10,226 nucleotides of DNA from an uncultured Lachnospiraceae bacterium (GTDB taxonomy: Bacteria; Bacillota; Clostridia; Lachnospirales; Lachnospiraceae): contig CAMKMR010000045.1 of assembly GCA_946413945.1 (NCBI GenBank), positions 1 to 10,226 on the forward strand, read 5' to 3'. Below, one piece after another: positions 1 through 5,389 of this stretch (within the stretch, counting starts at the first letter, position 1; the number at the start of each line of letters is the position of its first letter). A program made the translations under genes and the position numbers. The notes under the pieces were generated by a model. That model had not been told where the DNA came from. It saw nothing but the letters and a program-made list of their open reading frames with translations, and made no database searches.

Positions 1-357
1 TGTACTAGCGATTTATATCTTCTTGCAGCTATCGTATATGCAGAATCAGGCGGAGAACCTTATGAAGGTCAGCTTGCAGTAGCAAATGTGGTTCTTAACA
101 GACTTCGTTCAGGCTATTATGGAAGTACACTTTCAGATGTCATCTATGCACCATATCAGTTCAGTGCAACAGATACATCAGCATTTAGAAATGCCCTTAC
201 AACAGGTGGTTCAAGTACATCTCTTGCAGCGGCTGAGGCAGCTCTTGCAGGTACAAATAATATCGGATCATACAAGAACTTCAGACCTACATGGTTCTAT
301 GATGATTACGATTCATTAGGAAGTTATACAATTATTCAGAATCATATATTCTTCTAG
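1..357 (+). CDS. SleB/CwlJ-family cell wall hydrolase, C-terminal part (5' truncated by window edge)
   Basis: Frame 1 is open from the first base to a TAG at 355-357, giving 118 residues with no start in the window. The fragment matches the Hydrolase_2 (SleB/CwlJ) catalytic domain. It begins LLAAIVYAESGGEPYEGQ, containing the family's A-E-(A/S)-x-G-E-P-x-x-G-Q motif with the presumed catalytic Glu at fragment residue 16. The conserved AVANVVLNRLRSG helix, the VIY..YQFS element and the C-terminal RPTWFYDDYD...IIQNHIFF stretch follow. Enzymes of this family cut the glycan strands of peptidoglycan as spore-cortex lytic enzymes or as secreted vegetative autolysins. Because the N-terminal region is missing, signal peptide, SH3/LysM or coiled-coil domains cannot be judged, so a sporulation role cannot be told apart from an autolysin role. 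The product is probably extracytoplasmic. An intrinsic terminator follows 32 nt after the stop, so this is the last gene of its transcript. Confidence 0.88.
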   Translation, partial: CTSDLYLLAAIVYAESGGEPYEGQLAVANVVLNRLRSGYYGSTLSDVIYAPYQFSATDTSAFRNALTTGGSSTSLAAAEAALAGTNNIGSYKNFRPTWFYDDYDSLGSYTIIQNHIFF

Positions 358-389
358 GACTAAAGAAGGATTCAAAAAAAATTATAAAG

Positions 390-424
390 AACGGATAGAG
401 AATGAGTTTCTCTATCCGTTTTTT
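390..424 (+). terminator. Intrinsic terminator after the SleB-like gene
   Basis: A perfect 13-bp inverted repeat (390-402 with 408-420, AACGGATAGAGAA arm) closes a 5-nt loop and runs into six consecutive T residues (419-424). It lies 32 nt after the stop of the cell wall hydrolase and should end that transcript. Confidence 0.9.
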
Positions 425-483
425 GCTGGATGCCGCATCTTTATCGTTGCACTTAATTTTGCACGCCAAATTAAGAAGGAGCT

Positions 484-522
484 ATGGTGTCTGCTAGAGG
501 CATAAAAGGTAATGAAAACTAA
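484..522 (+). other. 12-codon mini-ORF with a Shine-Dalgarno, between two terminators
   Basis: ATG at 484 opens a 12-codon frame (MVSARGIKGNEN) ending at TAA 520-522. An AAGGAG sequence (476-481) lies just upstream, although the spacing to the ATG is very short. Immediately before it is an 8-bp inverted repeat (452-459 with 468-475, 8-nt loop), and immediately after it is the terminator at 521-562. No promoter was recognised, and no known family fits so short a peptide. It could be a leader peptide, the residue of a deleted gene, or chance. Confidence 0.25.
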
Positions 523-562
523 AAAAAGTGTGGTTGTTAGAGATTTACAGCCACACTTTTTT
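521..562. terminator. Bidirectional intrinsic terminator
   Basis: A 10-bp stem (528-537 with 547-556, GTGTGGTTGT / ACAGCCACAC with one T-G pair) is flanked by an A-run (521-527) and a T-run (557-562) that extend the helix and give U-tracts in both directions. It is the second terminator within 140 nt after the hydrolase gene, so it either ends a short independent transcript or backs up the first. Confidence 0.8.
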
Positions 563-667
563 GTTTGTATAAATAAAAAAATAAATAGAATAGTAGATAT
601 ATAGTGGTGAATTGTGTGAGATGGAGGGATAAATAAATGGGTTTCGTGTATAATTGTCAGAAGACTG

Positions 668-696
668 TTGACATCATATTGGATGAGACATACAAT
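668..696 (+). promoter_or_regulatory. Sigma-A promoter upstream of the ABC exporter genes
   Basis: A perfect -35 hexamer TTGACA (668-673), a 17-nt spacer and the -10 hexamer TACAAT (691-696, 5 of 6 matches) form one of the best sigma-A promoters in the window. Predicted transcription start is around 703. The next genes on this strand are the frameshifted permease (942) and the ATPase (1792). No terminator-like structure oriented for the plus strand was seen between the promoter and 942. Confidence 0.75.
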
Positions 697-800
697 ATAA
701 AAGGAATGTGGTGGGGAAGAATCTATTTGCCATATCGCTAAGGCATATTCTCCGATAATTAATTTAATATGGTATAAGCTGGATCATTTCTGGTTTTATA

Positions 801-842
801 TAAAAAAGAGCCCCGGTATGTCGCGAAATATCCAGAGCTCTT
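801..842 (-). terminator. Terminator-like hairpin oriented to the minus strand
   Basis: The outer arms AAGAGC (806-811) and GCTCTT (837-842) pair perfectly. Read on the minus strand, the stem continues through T-G, C-G, T-G and two G-C pairs and, after one bulged A, three further A-T pairs. On the plus strand the T-G pairs become A-C mismatches, so the helix is better on the minus strand. There it is followed by a six-U tract (complement of 802-807). No minus-strand gene upstream of it was identified. Confidence 0.5.
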
Positions 843-941
843 AAAAACACGCAGCACCTTATTAAAAAAGTGCTTAAGGAAAATTGTACAGCTTTTTTAA
901 TATTGGTGTAAATAACGAATATAAGATTGAAAGGCAAAAAT

Positions 942-1222
942 ATGAAATTTAAGAATAAGATAATAATTACGTTTGATTTAATAAAAAAAGATATAAAAAA
1001 AATATTATAGAAATAATTCTTCTGGTTTTATGCTTTTGCCTTTTCACTTATGGGGCAATGTTGAAGGCTGACAGGAATAAATTTAGAACAGAAATAGAAA
1101 TGGTTTTAAATGGAGGAATAGAAAGGACTGGTTTAGTAATAAATGATTATGAAATAGAAAGAAATAAAAATATTTATTATGATCTTCTGCAATCTGTGGT
1201 CAATTTTTGGGATTGGAATTGA
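942..1222 (+). pseudogene. FtsX/MacB-type ABC permease, N-terminal part, broken by two frameshifts
   Basis: ATG 942 (weak GAAAGG site at 928-933) reads MKFKNKIIITFDLIKKDIKK and then stops in its own frame. Shifting frame at the 8-A run at 995-1002 restores a coherent sequence: a transmembrane helix (IIEIILLVLCFCLFTYGAML) and the start of an extracytoplasmic domain (ADRNKFRTEIEMVLNGGIER...), ending at TGA 1220-1222. A second, opposite shift around 1150-1210 returns to the original frame, which continues as the open frame ending at 1700. The two halves together have the order expected of a four-helix FtsX-type permease: cytoplasmic N-terminus, helix 1, large outer domain, helices 2-4. The outer domain is short, about 100 residues, so an internal deletion is possible as well. 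One lost A in the homopolymer and one gained base would explain the pattern. A sequencing error or phase-variable tract is the alternative to true decay. Confidence 0.65.
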
Positions 1223-1700
1223 GATTGGAGATAATAAGGATATAAATGAAGAGGTTGCATTTATAAATAAAATAATGAAGAGTAACAATCTGCATTTAGA
1301 GGCGGATTATTACATGAAAGATGAAGACGGATTTAGAACTTTTAGTTGTGCTGGACTTTTATTGACTGTTTTTTCACTAATAGATGCAATCACAGTTGTT
1401 GGCATGTGGATCATAAGAAGGCGTGATGAACTTATGATAAAGAAAACCTGGGGAATGAGTGACTGGATGCTTTATAGACAGATATTAGGAGAATTATCAA
1501 AGCATCTTATTATCAGTATTCCGCTAATGGCCATTATTCAGGCTTTATATATCTTTATATTTAAGGAAGAAATCTTAATAAACTTTTTTATGTATTTTAC
1601 CCTTATATTGGGCGTGTTAATAATTTTATTATTTATATCATATGCAGCGCTTGAAAGAACAAGAAAACTAAAGCCGGCAGAAGGATTAAGGGAAGAATAA
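1179..1700 (+). CDS. FtsX-like ABC transporter permease, C-terminal part (probably the 3' half of a broken gene)
   Basis: The open frame gives 173 residues. It starts with the end of an extracytoplasmic domain (GIGIEIGDNKDINEEVAFINKI...), followed by three hydrophobic segments at about residues 56-78, 109-128 and 133-155. Between the first two lies the typical cytoplasmic FtsX turn WIIRRRDELMIKKTWGMSDW, which contacts the ATPase in MacB/LolCE-type transporters. The C-terminus TRKLKPAEGLREE also fits this family (R-x-x-P-A-E-x-L-R). No ribosome binding site precedes ATG 1179, and the upstream frame-shifted segment encodes the missing N-terminus and first helix. The frame is therefore best read as the 3' half of the permease gene beginning at 942. 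By family, such permeases work with an ATPase like the one encoded 91 nt downstream to export peptides or drugs or to move lipoproteins. The substrate here is unknown. If no frameshift exists in the living strain, the full product would be about 250 residues, short for the family. Confidence 0.7.
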   Translation: MIFCNLWSIFGIGIEIGDNKDINEEVAFINKIMKSNNLHLEADYYMKDEDGFRTFSCAGLLLTVFSLIDAITVVGMWIIRRRDELMIKKTWGMSDWMLYRQILGELSKHLIISIPLMAIIQALYIFIFKEEILINFFMYFTLILGVLIILLFISYAALERTRKLKPAEGLREE

Positions 1701-1748
1701 GAAATTCAGCTCCTAATCTGATTATTTATAGAAAGCAAAAATAAATCA

Positions 1749-1765
1749 TAAAATCAATGATTTTA
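1749..1765. promoter_or_regulatory. Perfect 17-bp palindrome between permease and ATPase genes
   Basis: TAAAATCA (1749-1756) and TGATTTTA (1758-1765) form a perfect dyad around a single A, 27 nt before the ATPase start. A one-base centre suits a dimeric protein operator better than an RNA hairpin. AT-rich palindromes arise by chance, so the assignment is weak. Confidence 0.3.
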
Positions 1766-1791
1766 GGCTTGGCATTATAGGAAGGAAAAAA

Positions 1792-2454
1792 ATGATCGAA
1801 CTTAATAAAATTACAAAGATATATAATCCGAAAGAAGTAGAATGTATTGCTTTAGATGGGATTGATCTGAAAATAGAAGAGGGAAGTATGGTTGCCTTGA
1901 TGGGGCCTTCAGGCTCTGGTAAAAGTACACTTTTAAATATCATTGGGGCGATGGATACAGCAACATCAGGAAAATATATGTATGAAGAGACAGAAGTTAG
2001 TAAGCTAAAGGGAGCTAAACTTAATAAGTTCAGAAAAGAGCACATAGCTTTTGTATTTCAACAGTTTGCACTTATGGATAAATATACAGTCCTTGAAAAT
2101 GTTGAATTGCCGCTTCTTATCAGAAATGTATCTAAAAAAGAGAGAAGAAAAAAGGCGATAGAAGTTCTTAAAAGTCTTGGCATAGAAAAACTTAAAGATA
2201 AAAGACCTGCAAAATTATCAGGTGGAGAAAAACAGCGCTGTGCTGTTGCTAGAGCGATTGCAGCAGATGTACCACTGATACTTGCAGATGAACCAACCGG
2301 AGCACTTGATTCCACTAATGGTAAAAAGCTGATGGAAATATTCACTGAACTTAATAAAAAAGGTAAGACTGTGATAGTTGTCACCCATGATGAAAATGTC
2401 GCATCTTATTGTGACAGGATAATTAGACTAAAAGACGGAAGAATAGTAGAGTAG
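1792..2454 (+). CDS. ABC transporter ATP-binding protein, MacB/LolD family
   Basis: This 220-residue protein has every ATPase motif: Walker A GPSGSGKST at 38-46, Q-loop VFQQ at 88-91, signature LSGGEKQR at 142-149, Walker B PLILADEP at 161-168 with catalytic Glu167, D-loop ALDS at 171-174, and H-loop His199. Length and the MIELNKITKIY.....ALDGIDL start match the LolD/MacB/YxdL-type subunits that pair with FtsX-like permeases. GGAAGG is placed a few bases before ATG 1792. It hydrolyses ATP on the cytoplasmic face to drive its permease. The obvious partner gene immediately upstream is frameshifted, so the ATPase is either orphaned, serves another permease, or the permease is intact in some cells. 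Lys/Glu-rich, A-ending codon use resembles the permease and is more AT-rich than the arginine genes downstream. Transported substrate cannot be deduced. Confidence 0.95.
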   Translation: MIELNKITKIYNPKEVECIALDGIDLKIEEGSMVALMGPSGSGKSTLLNIIGAMDTATSGKYMYEETEVSKLKGAKLNKFRKEHIAFVFQQFALMDKYTVLENVELPLLIRNVSKKERRKKAIEVLKSLGIEKLKDKRPAKLSGGEKQRCAVARAIAADVPLILADEPTGALDSTNGKKLMEIFTELNKKGKTVIVVTHDENVASYCDRIIRLKDGRIVE

Positions 2455-2470
2455 TGTAGCTATAGAAACG

Positions 2471-2524
2471 AAAAAAGAATTCCTCCCAAGGGCATTTTTT
2501 AGCTCGAGGGAGGAATTCTTTTTT
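2471..2524. terminator. Bidirectional terminator between the ABC genes and argG
   Basis: A perfect 17-bp inverted repeat (2471-2487 with 2508-2524, core GAATTCCTCCC / GGGAGGAATTC) has six A at one end and six T at the other, with a 20-nt loop. It lies 17 nt after the ATPase stop and about 85 nt beyond the convergent argG stop, so it can end both transcripts. Confidence 0.9.
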
Positions 2525-2608
2525 GTCAATTATATTATGACTTCAGATTACATAAATTTTATTATTGCGTCTGTTCGTCTATTCTATTTTGATGTCCGCT
2601 TGCCTGAT

Positions 2609-3841
2609 TTATTTAGTTTTTTCGTTATCTAAACGCTTCTGATCCATCATAGCACGTACCTTCATTGGAAGACCAAATAAAGTGATGAATCCGGAAGCAT
2701 CTTTATGATCATAGAGTTCACCAGTTGTGAAACTTGCAAGTGATTCAGAATAAAGTGAGTAAGGGGAAGTTGTTCCGGCTTTCTGGATATTTCCTTTGTA
2801 AAGCTTAAACTTAACAGTTCCTGTAACTCTTTCATTAACTGATTCAACAAAAGCCTGAAGAGCTTCGCGGAGCGGTGTGAACCATTTTCCTTCGTAAACA
2901 AGATTTGAGAATCTTACTCCAACGTAACGGTTGAAATCAAGAGTTTCACGGTCAAGTACAAGTTCCTCTAACTGCTTGTGGGCTTCCATAAGAATTGTTC
3001 CGCCTGGAGTTTCATAAACACCACGAGACTTCATTCCTACAACACGGTTCTCTACGATATCGATGATACCAATTCCGTTCTTTCCGCCAAGTTCATTTAA
3101 TTCGCGGATTATATCTGAAGTTTTCATAGTCTTGCCGTTAAGTGCAACTGGCATACCCTTCTCAAACTGAAGTTCAACTTCTGTTGCTTCATCTGGAGCA
3201 TCTTCAGGTGTAACTGAAAGAACAAGGAGATCCTTGTAGTTAGGTTCATTTGCAGGATTTTCAAGCTCAAGACCTTCGTGGCTGATATGCCAGATGTTAC
3301 GGTCACGGCTGTATGAATGTTTTGCATCGAAAGGAAGATTGATTCCCTTTGAGTGGCAGTAATCTATTTCGTCCTGACGAGATTCAAGTGTCCACTTTGG
3401 ATCGCGCCATGGAGCGATTATCTTAATGTCTGGAGCGAGTGCTTTGATTGAAAGTTCAAATCTGAGCTGGTCGTTACCTTTACCGGTTGCACCGTGGCAG
3501 ATTGCTACTGCGCCTTCTTTTCTGGCTACTTCAACAAGCTTCTTTGAGATTACAGGTCTTGCAAAAGATGTACCAAGAAGATATTTGTTTTCATAAACTG
3601 CATCAGCCATAACAGTTGGCATGATGTATTCATCACAGAATTCATCGATTACATCAATGATGTAAAGTTTTTCAGCTCCTGAATACTTTGCTCTTTCTTC
3701 GAGACCATCGAGCTCTGCGCCCTGTCCTACATCGATACATGCACATACAACATCGTAGTTATATGTTTCTTTGAGCCAAGGGATGATAGCTGTTGTATCA
3801 AGTCCGCCTGAATATGCAAGAACAACTTTTTCTTTAGCCAT
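2609..3841 (-). CDS. argG: Argininosuccinate synthase
   Basis: The enzyme joins citrulline and aspartate to argininosuccinate with ATP cleaved to AMP and pyrophosphate, the seventh step of arginine synthesis in the cytoplasm. The 410 residues are close to the usual 400-410. The N-type ATP-pyrophosphatase loop AYSGGLDTT is at residues 9-17. CIDVGQG follows at about 35-41, YENKYLLGTSFARP at 83-96, and HGATGKGNDQ at 116-125 with the citrulline/aspartate site. The C-terminal tetramerisation tail is present. ATG at 3841 has GGAGG (complement of 3851-3855) nine bases upstream, so the start is secure. It is transcribed away from argJ, and the shared spacer has a promoter for each side with ArgR-like boxes between, implying joint arginine control. 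argH does not follow it in this window. Confidence 0.98.
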   Translation of the reverse strand: MAKEKVVLAYSGGLDTTAIIPWLKETYNYDVVCACIDVGQGAELDGLEERAKYSGAEKLYIIDVIDEFCDEYIMPTVMADAVYENKYLLGTSFARPVISKKLVEVARKEGAVAICHGATGKGNDQLRFELSIKALAPDIKIIAPWRDPKWTLESRQDEIDYCHSKGINLPFDAKHSYSRDRNIWHISHEGLELENPANEPNYKDLLVLSVTPEDAPDEATEVELQFEKGMPVALNGKTMKTSDIIRELNELGGKNGIGIIDIVENRVVGMKSRGVYETPGGTILMEAHKQLEELVLDRETLDFNRYVGVRFSNLVYEGKWFTPLREALQAFVESVNERVTGTVKFKLYKGNIQKAGTTSPYSLYSESLASFTTGELYDHKDASGFITLFGLPMKVRAMMDQKRLDNEKTK

Positions 3842-3891
3842 AATTTAAAGCCTCCATTTTATTTTTTTCTTTTTAAAACTTATTATGCAGA

Positions 3892-3911
3892 AAAAACTGC
3901 TAGTAGTTTTT
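3892..3911. other. Small hairpin at the 5' end of the argG leader
   Basis: AAAAACT (3892-3898) and AGTTTTT (3905-3911) form a 7-bp inverted repeat with a 6-nt loop. It lies a few bases inside the predicted argG transcript start on the minus strand. It is too weak for an efficient terminator. A 5' stabilising hairpin or a chance structure are both possible. Confidence 0.3.
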
Positions 3912-3923
3912 GTAACTTAGACT

Positions 3924-3952
3924 ACTATATAATAAAGAAACGGGTAAATCAA
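3924..3952 (-). promoter_or_regulatory. Predicted argG promoter
   Basis: Read on the minus strand: -35 TTGATT (complement of 3947-3952), 17-nt spacer, -10 TATAGT (complement of 3924-3929). The predicted start is near 3917, giving a leader of about 75 nt before argG. The ArgR-like boxes begin about 10 nt upstream of this -35. Confidence 0.6.
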
Positions 3953-3960
3953 GCAAAAAA

Positions 3961-4036
3961 ATGCATAAAAATAATATAAAAGCCCATAAAAGTGTATAAA
4001 CATTGTATAATATTCAAGAAAAATGAATAAAATACA
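3961..4036. promoter_or_regulatory. Cluster of ArgR/AhrC-like operator boxes between argG and argJ
   Basis: Several copies resembling the AhrC/ArgR box (consensus near ATGAATAAAAATTCA) are visible: ATGCATAAAAATAAT at 3961-3975, TGTATAAACATTGTA at 3993-4007, TGTATAATATTCA at 4004-4016 and ATGAATAAAATACA at 4023-4036. The last abuts the argJ promoter and the first abuts the argG promoter. ArgR hexamers bind paired boxes and repress arginine synthesis genes when arginine is present. Box matches are imperfect in this AT-rich stretch, so the exact number of sites is uncertain. Confidence 0.55.
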
Positions 4037-4045
4037 AATTGACAC

Positions 4046-4074
4046 TTGCATATATCATTTTAGAGGTCTATAAT
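4046..4074 (+). promoter_or_regulatory. Predicted argJ-argB promoter
   Basis: The -35 TTGCAT (4046-4051), 17-nt spacer and consensus -10 TATAAT (4069-4074) predict a start near 4081 and a 40-nt leader. A TTGACA at 4039 is closer to consensus but would leave a 24-nt spacer. The leader contains a small AGCTT/AAGCT hairpin (4083-4087 with 4093-4097). Confidence 0.7.
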
Positions 4075-4120
4075 CCAAGAAGAGCTTATAGAAAGCTAAT
4101 AGCCAGAGAAGGAGAAACAT

Positions 4121-5353
4121 ATGGCAGTTGAGATTATAGACGGTGGCATTAATGCCCCTGCAGGTTTTAAGACTTGTGGTCTTAGAGCAGGCATAAAAGA
4201 AGGAAAAACAAATAAGGATATGGCTATGATCTATAGTCAGGTTCCTGCAAATGTGGCAGGTACATTTACAAGAAATATTGTAAAGGCCGCTCCAGTTAAA
4301 TGGGACTCTAAAGTGGTATTTGAAGAGGGAACAGCTCAGGCAGTTGTCATTAATGTTGCGGTTGCCAATGCTTCTACAGGTCTTCCTGGAATGAAGGATG
4401 CAGAAGATACTGCAGAATATGCTGCCAAGAAGCTTGGCCTTAAGAAGGAAAATGTGCTGGTTGCTTCAACTGGAGTAATCGGATTCAGACTTCCAATGGA
4501 TAAGATTAAGTCTGGGATTGATATGCTTGTTCCTGCTCTTTCAGAAGAAAGACAGGCGGCTTTAGATGCTGCAAATGCAATCCTTACAACAGATACACAT
4601 AAGAAGGAAATCGCGGTAACATTTGAAATTGATGGTAAGAAAGCAACCATCGGCGCTATGTGTAAGGGGTCAGGTATGATCCACCCTAACATGGGAACAA
4701 TGCTTTCCTTTATCACAACTGATGTAGACATTGATAAAGACCTCCTGCAAAAGACACTTAGAGAAGTGGTTTCAAAAACATTTAACATGGTATCTGTTGA
4801 TGGAGATACATCTACAAATGATACCTGCCTTATTCTTGCTAATGGTCTTCTTAAGAATAAGAAGATTGAGGGCGAGGGAAAGGATCTTGACGAGTTTAAG
4901 GCAGCACTCTATACAGTAGCCGAGTTCCTTGCGAAAAATATTGCTAAGGATGGCGAGGGTGCAACCAGACTTTTCACAGCTCACGTTGTTGGAGCTCCTG
5001 ATTATGAGACTGCAAGAATTCTTGCTAAGTCTATTATCACATCTAATCTTACAAAGGCGGCTATTTTTGGCCGTGATGCTAACTGCGGCAGGATTATGTG
5101 TGCTATGGGATATTCAGGCGCAGAGTTTGATCCAGATAAGACTGACGTTACAATTAAGAGCAGTGAGGGATCTATCAAACTTGTTGAAAATGGATTAAAT
5201 ACAGATTTTTCAGAGGAGGAAGCCTTAAAGATTCTTACACCAGATGAGATTACAGCTGAGTGTGACATTAAGAGCGGAGAATTTGAGGCCACAGCCTGGG
5301 GTTGTGACTTAACATATGATTATGTTAAAATTAACGCGGATTATCGTTCATAA
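4121..5353 (+). CDS. argJ: Bifunctional glutamate N-acetyltransferase / ornithine acetyltransferase ArgJ
   Basis: ArgJ moves the acetyl group from N-acetylornithine to glutamate. In bifunctional forms it also acetylates glutamate from acetyl-CoA, starting and closing the acetyl cycle. The 410 residues fit the family. The self-cleavage region is KGSGMIHPNMGTMLSF (182-197), with the presumed nucleophile Thr193. The residue before it is Gly192, where many family members have Ala. The oxyanion-hole STGVIG is at 116-121, and the typical C-terminus YVKINADYRS is present. The usual NSG(N/V)ANACTG motif reads NVAVANASTG (77-86 region), a visible divergence. AAGGAG at 4109-4114, six bases before ATG, fixes the start. 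argB follows after 36 nt in one operon. Whether it is mono- or bifunctional cannot be read from the sequence. argC, argD and argF are not in the window. Confidence 0.97.
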   Translation: MAVEIIDGGINAPAGFKTCGLRAGIKEGKTNKDMAMIYSQVPANVAGTFTRNIVKAAPVKWDSKVVFEEGTAQAVVINVAVANASTGLPGMKDAEDTAEYAAKKLGLKKENVLVASTGVIGFRLPMDKIKSGIDMLVPALSEERQAALDAANAILTTDTHKKEIAVTFEIDGKKATIGAMCKGSGMIHPNMGTMLSFITTDVDIDKDLLQKTLREVVSKTFNMVSVDGDTSTNDTCLILANGLLKNKKIEGEGKDLDEFKAALYTVAEFLAKNIAKDGEGATRLFTAHVVGAPDYETARILAKSIITSNLTKAAIFGRDANCGRIMCAMGYSGAEFDPDKTDVTIKSSEGSIKLVENGLNTDFSEEEALKILTPDEITAECDIKSGEFEATAWGCDLTYDYVKINADYRS

Positions 5354-5389
5354 GTAGGGCAAAAAAAGAAGATGAAGAAGGTTGAATTA

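Larger units (their letters stand above)
563..941. other. 379-nt spacer without a convincing gene; leader of the ABC exporter
   Basis: No frame here looks like a conserved protein. A 34-codon frame at 637-741 (MGFVYNCQKTVDII...) has a good GGAGGG site at 623-628, but it overlaps a near-consensus promoter, so it is listed as rejected. The region contains that promoter (668-696), a hairpin better formed on the minus strand (801-842), and a short inverted repeat (AGCAC 854-858 / GTGCT 870-874). If transcription starts near 703, the exporter mRNA would carry a leader of roughly 240 nt. Confidence 0.5.

Noticed and set aside
637..741. 34-codon ORF (MGFVYNCQKTVDII...) with a good GGAGGG site, considered as a small peptide or RiPP precursor near the ABC exporter
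   Set aside because: The frame spans a near-consensus promoter (668-696), has no leader/core layout or Gly-Gly site, and resembles no family. No independent support for translation.
1746..2045. Minus-strand open frame of 99 codons
   Set aside because: Antisense to the ABC ATPase, whose motifs fully account for the sequence; no ribosome site or family resemblance.
3892..3911. Hairpin in the argG leader considered as an attenuator or terminator
   Set aside because: The 7-bp stem has only one G-C pair and would be too weak; no alternative pairing or leader peptide was seen.
4039..4074. TTGACA at 4039 paired with TATAAT at 4069 as the argJ promoter
   Set aside because: The spacer would be 24 nt. 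TTGCAT at 4046 gives the usual 17 nt with the same -10.
4336..4788. Minus-strand open frame of 150 codons
   Set aside because: Shadow of argJ on the opposite strand, with Ser/Leu/Val-rich low-information content.
5372..5389. Upstream ATG as the argB start
   Set aside because: It has no well-spaced Shine-Dalgarno, while the ATG at 5390 has AAGAAGG eight bases upstream.
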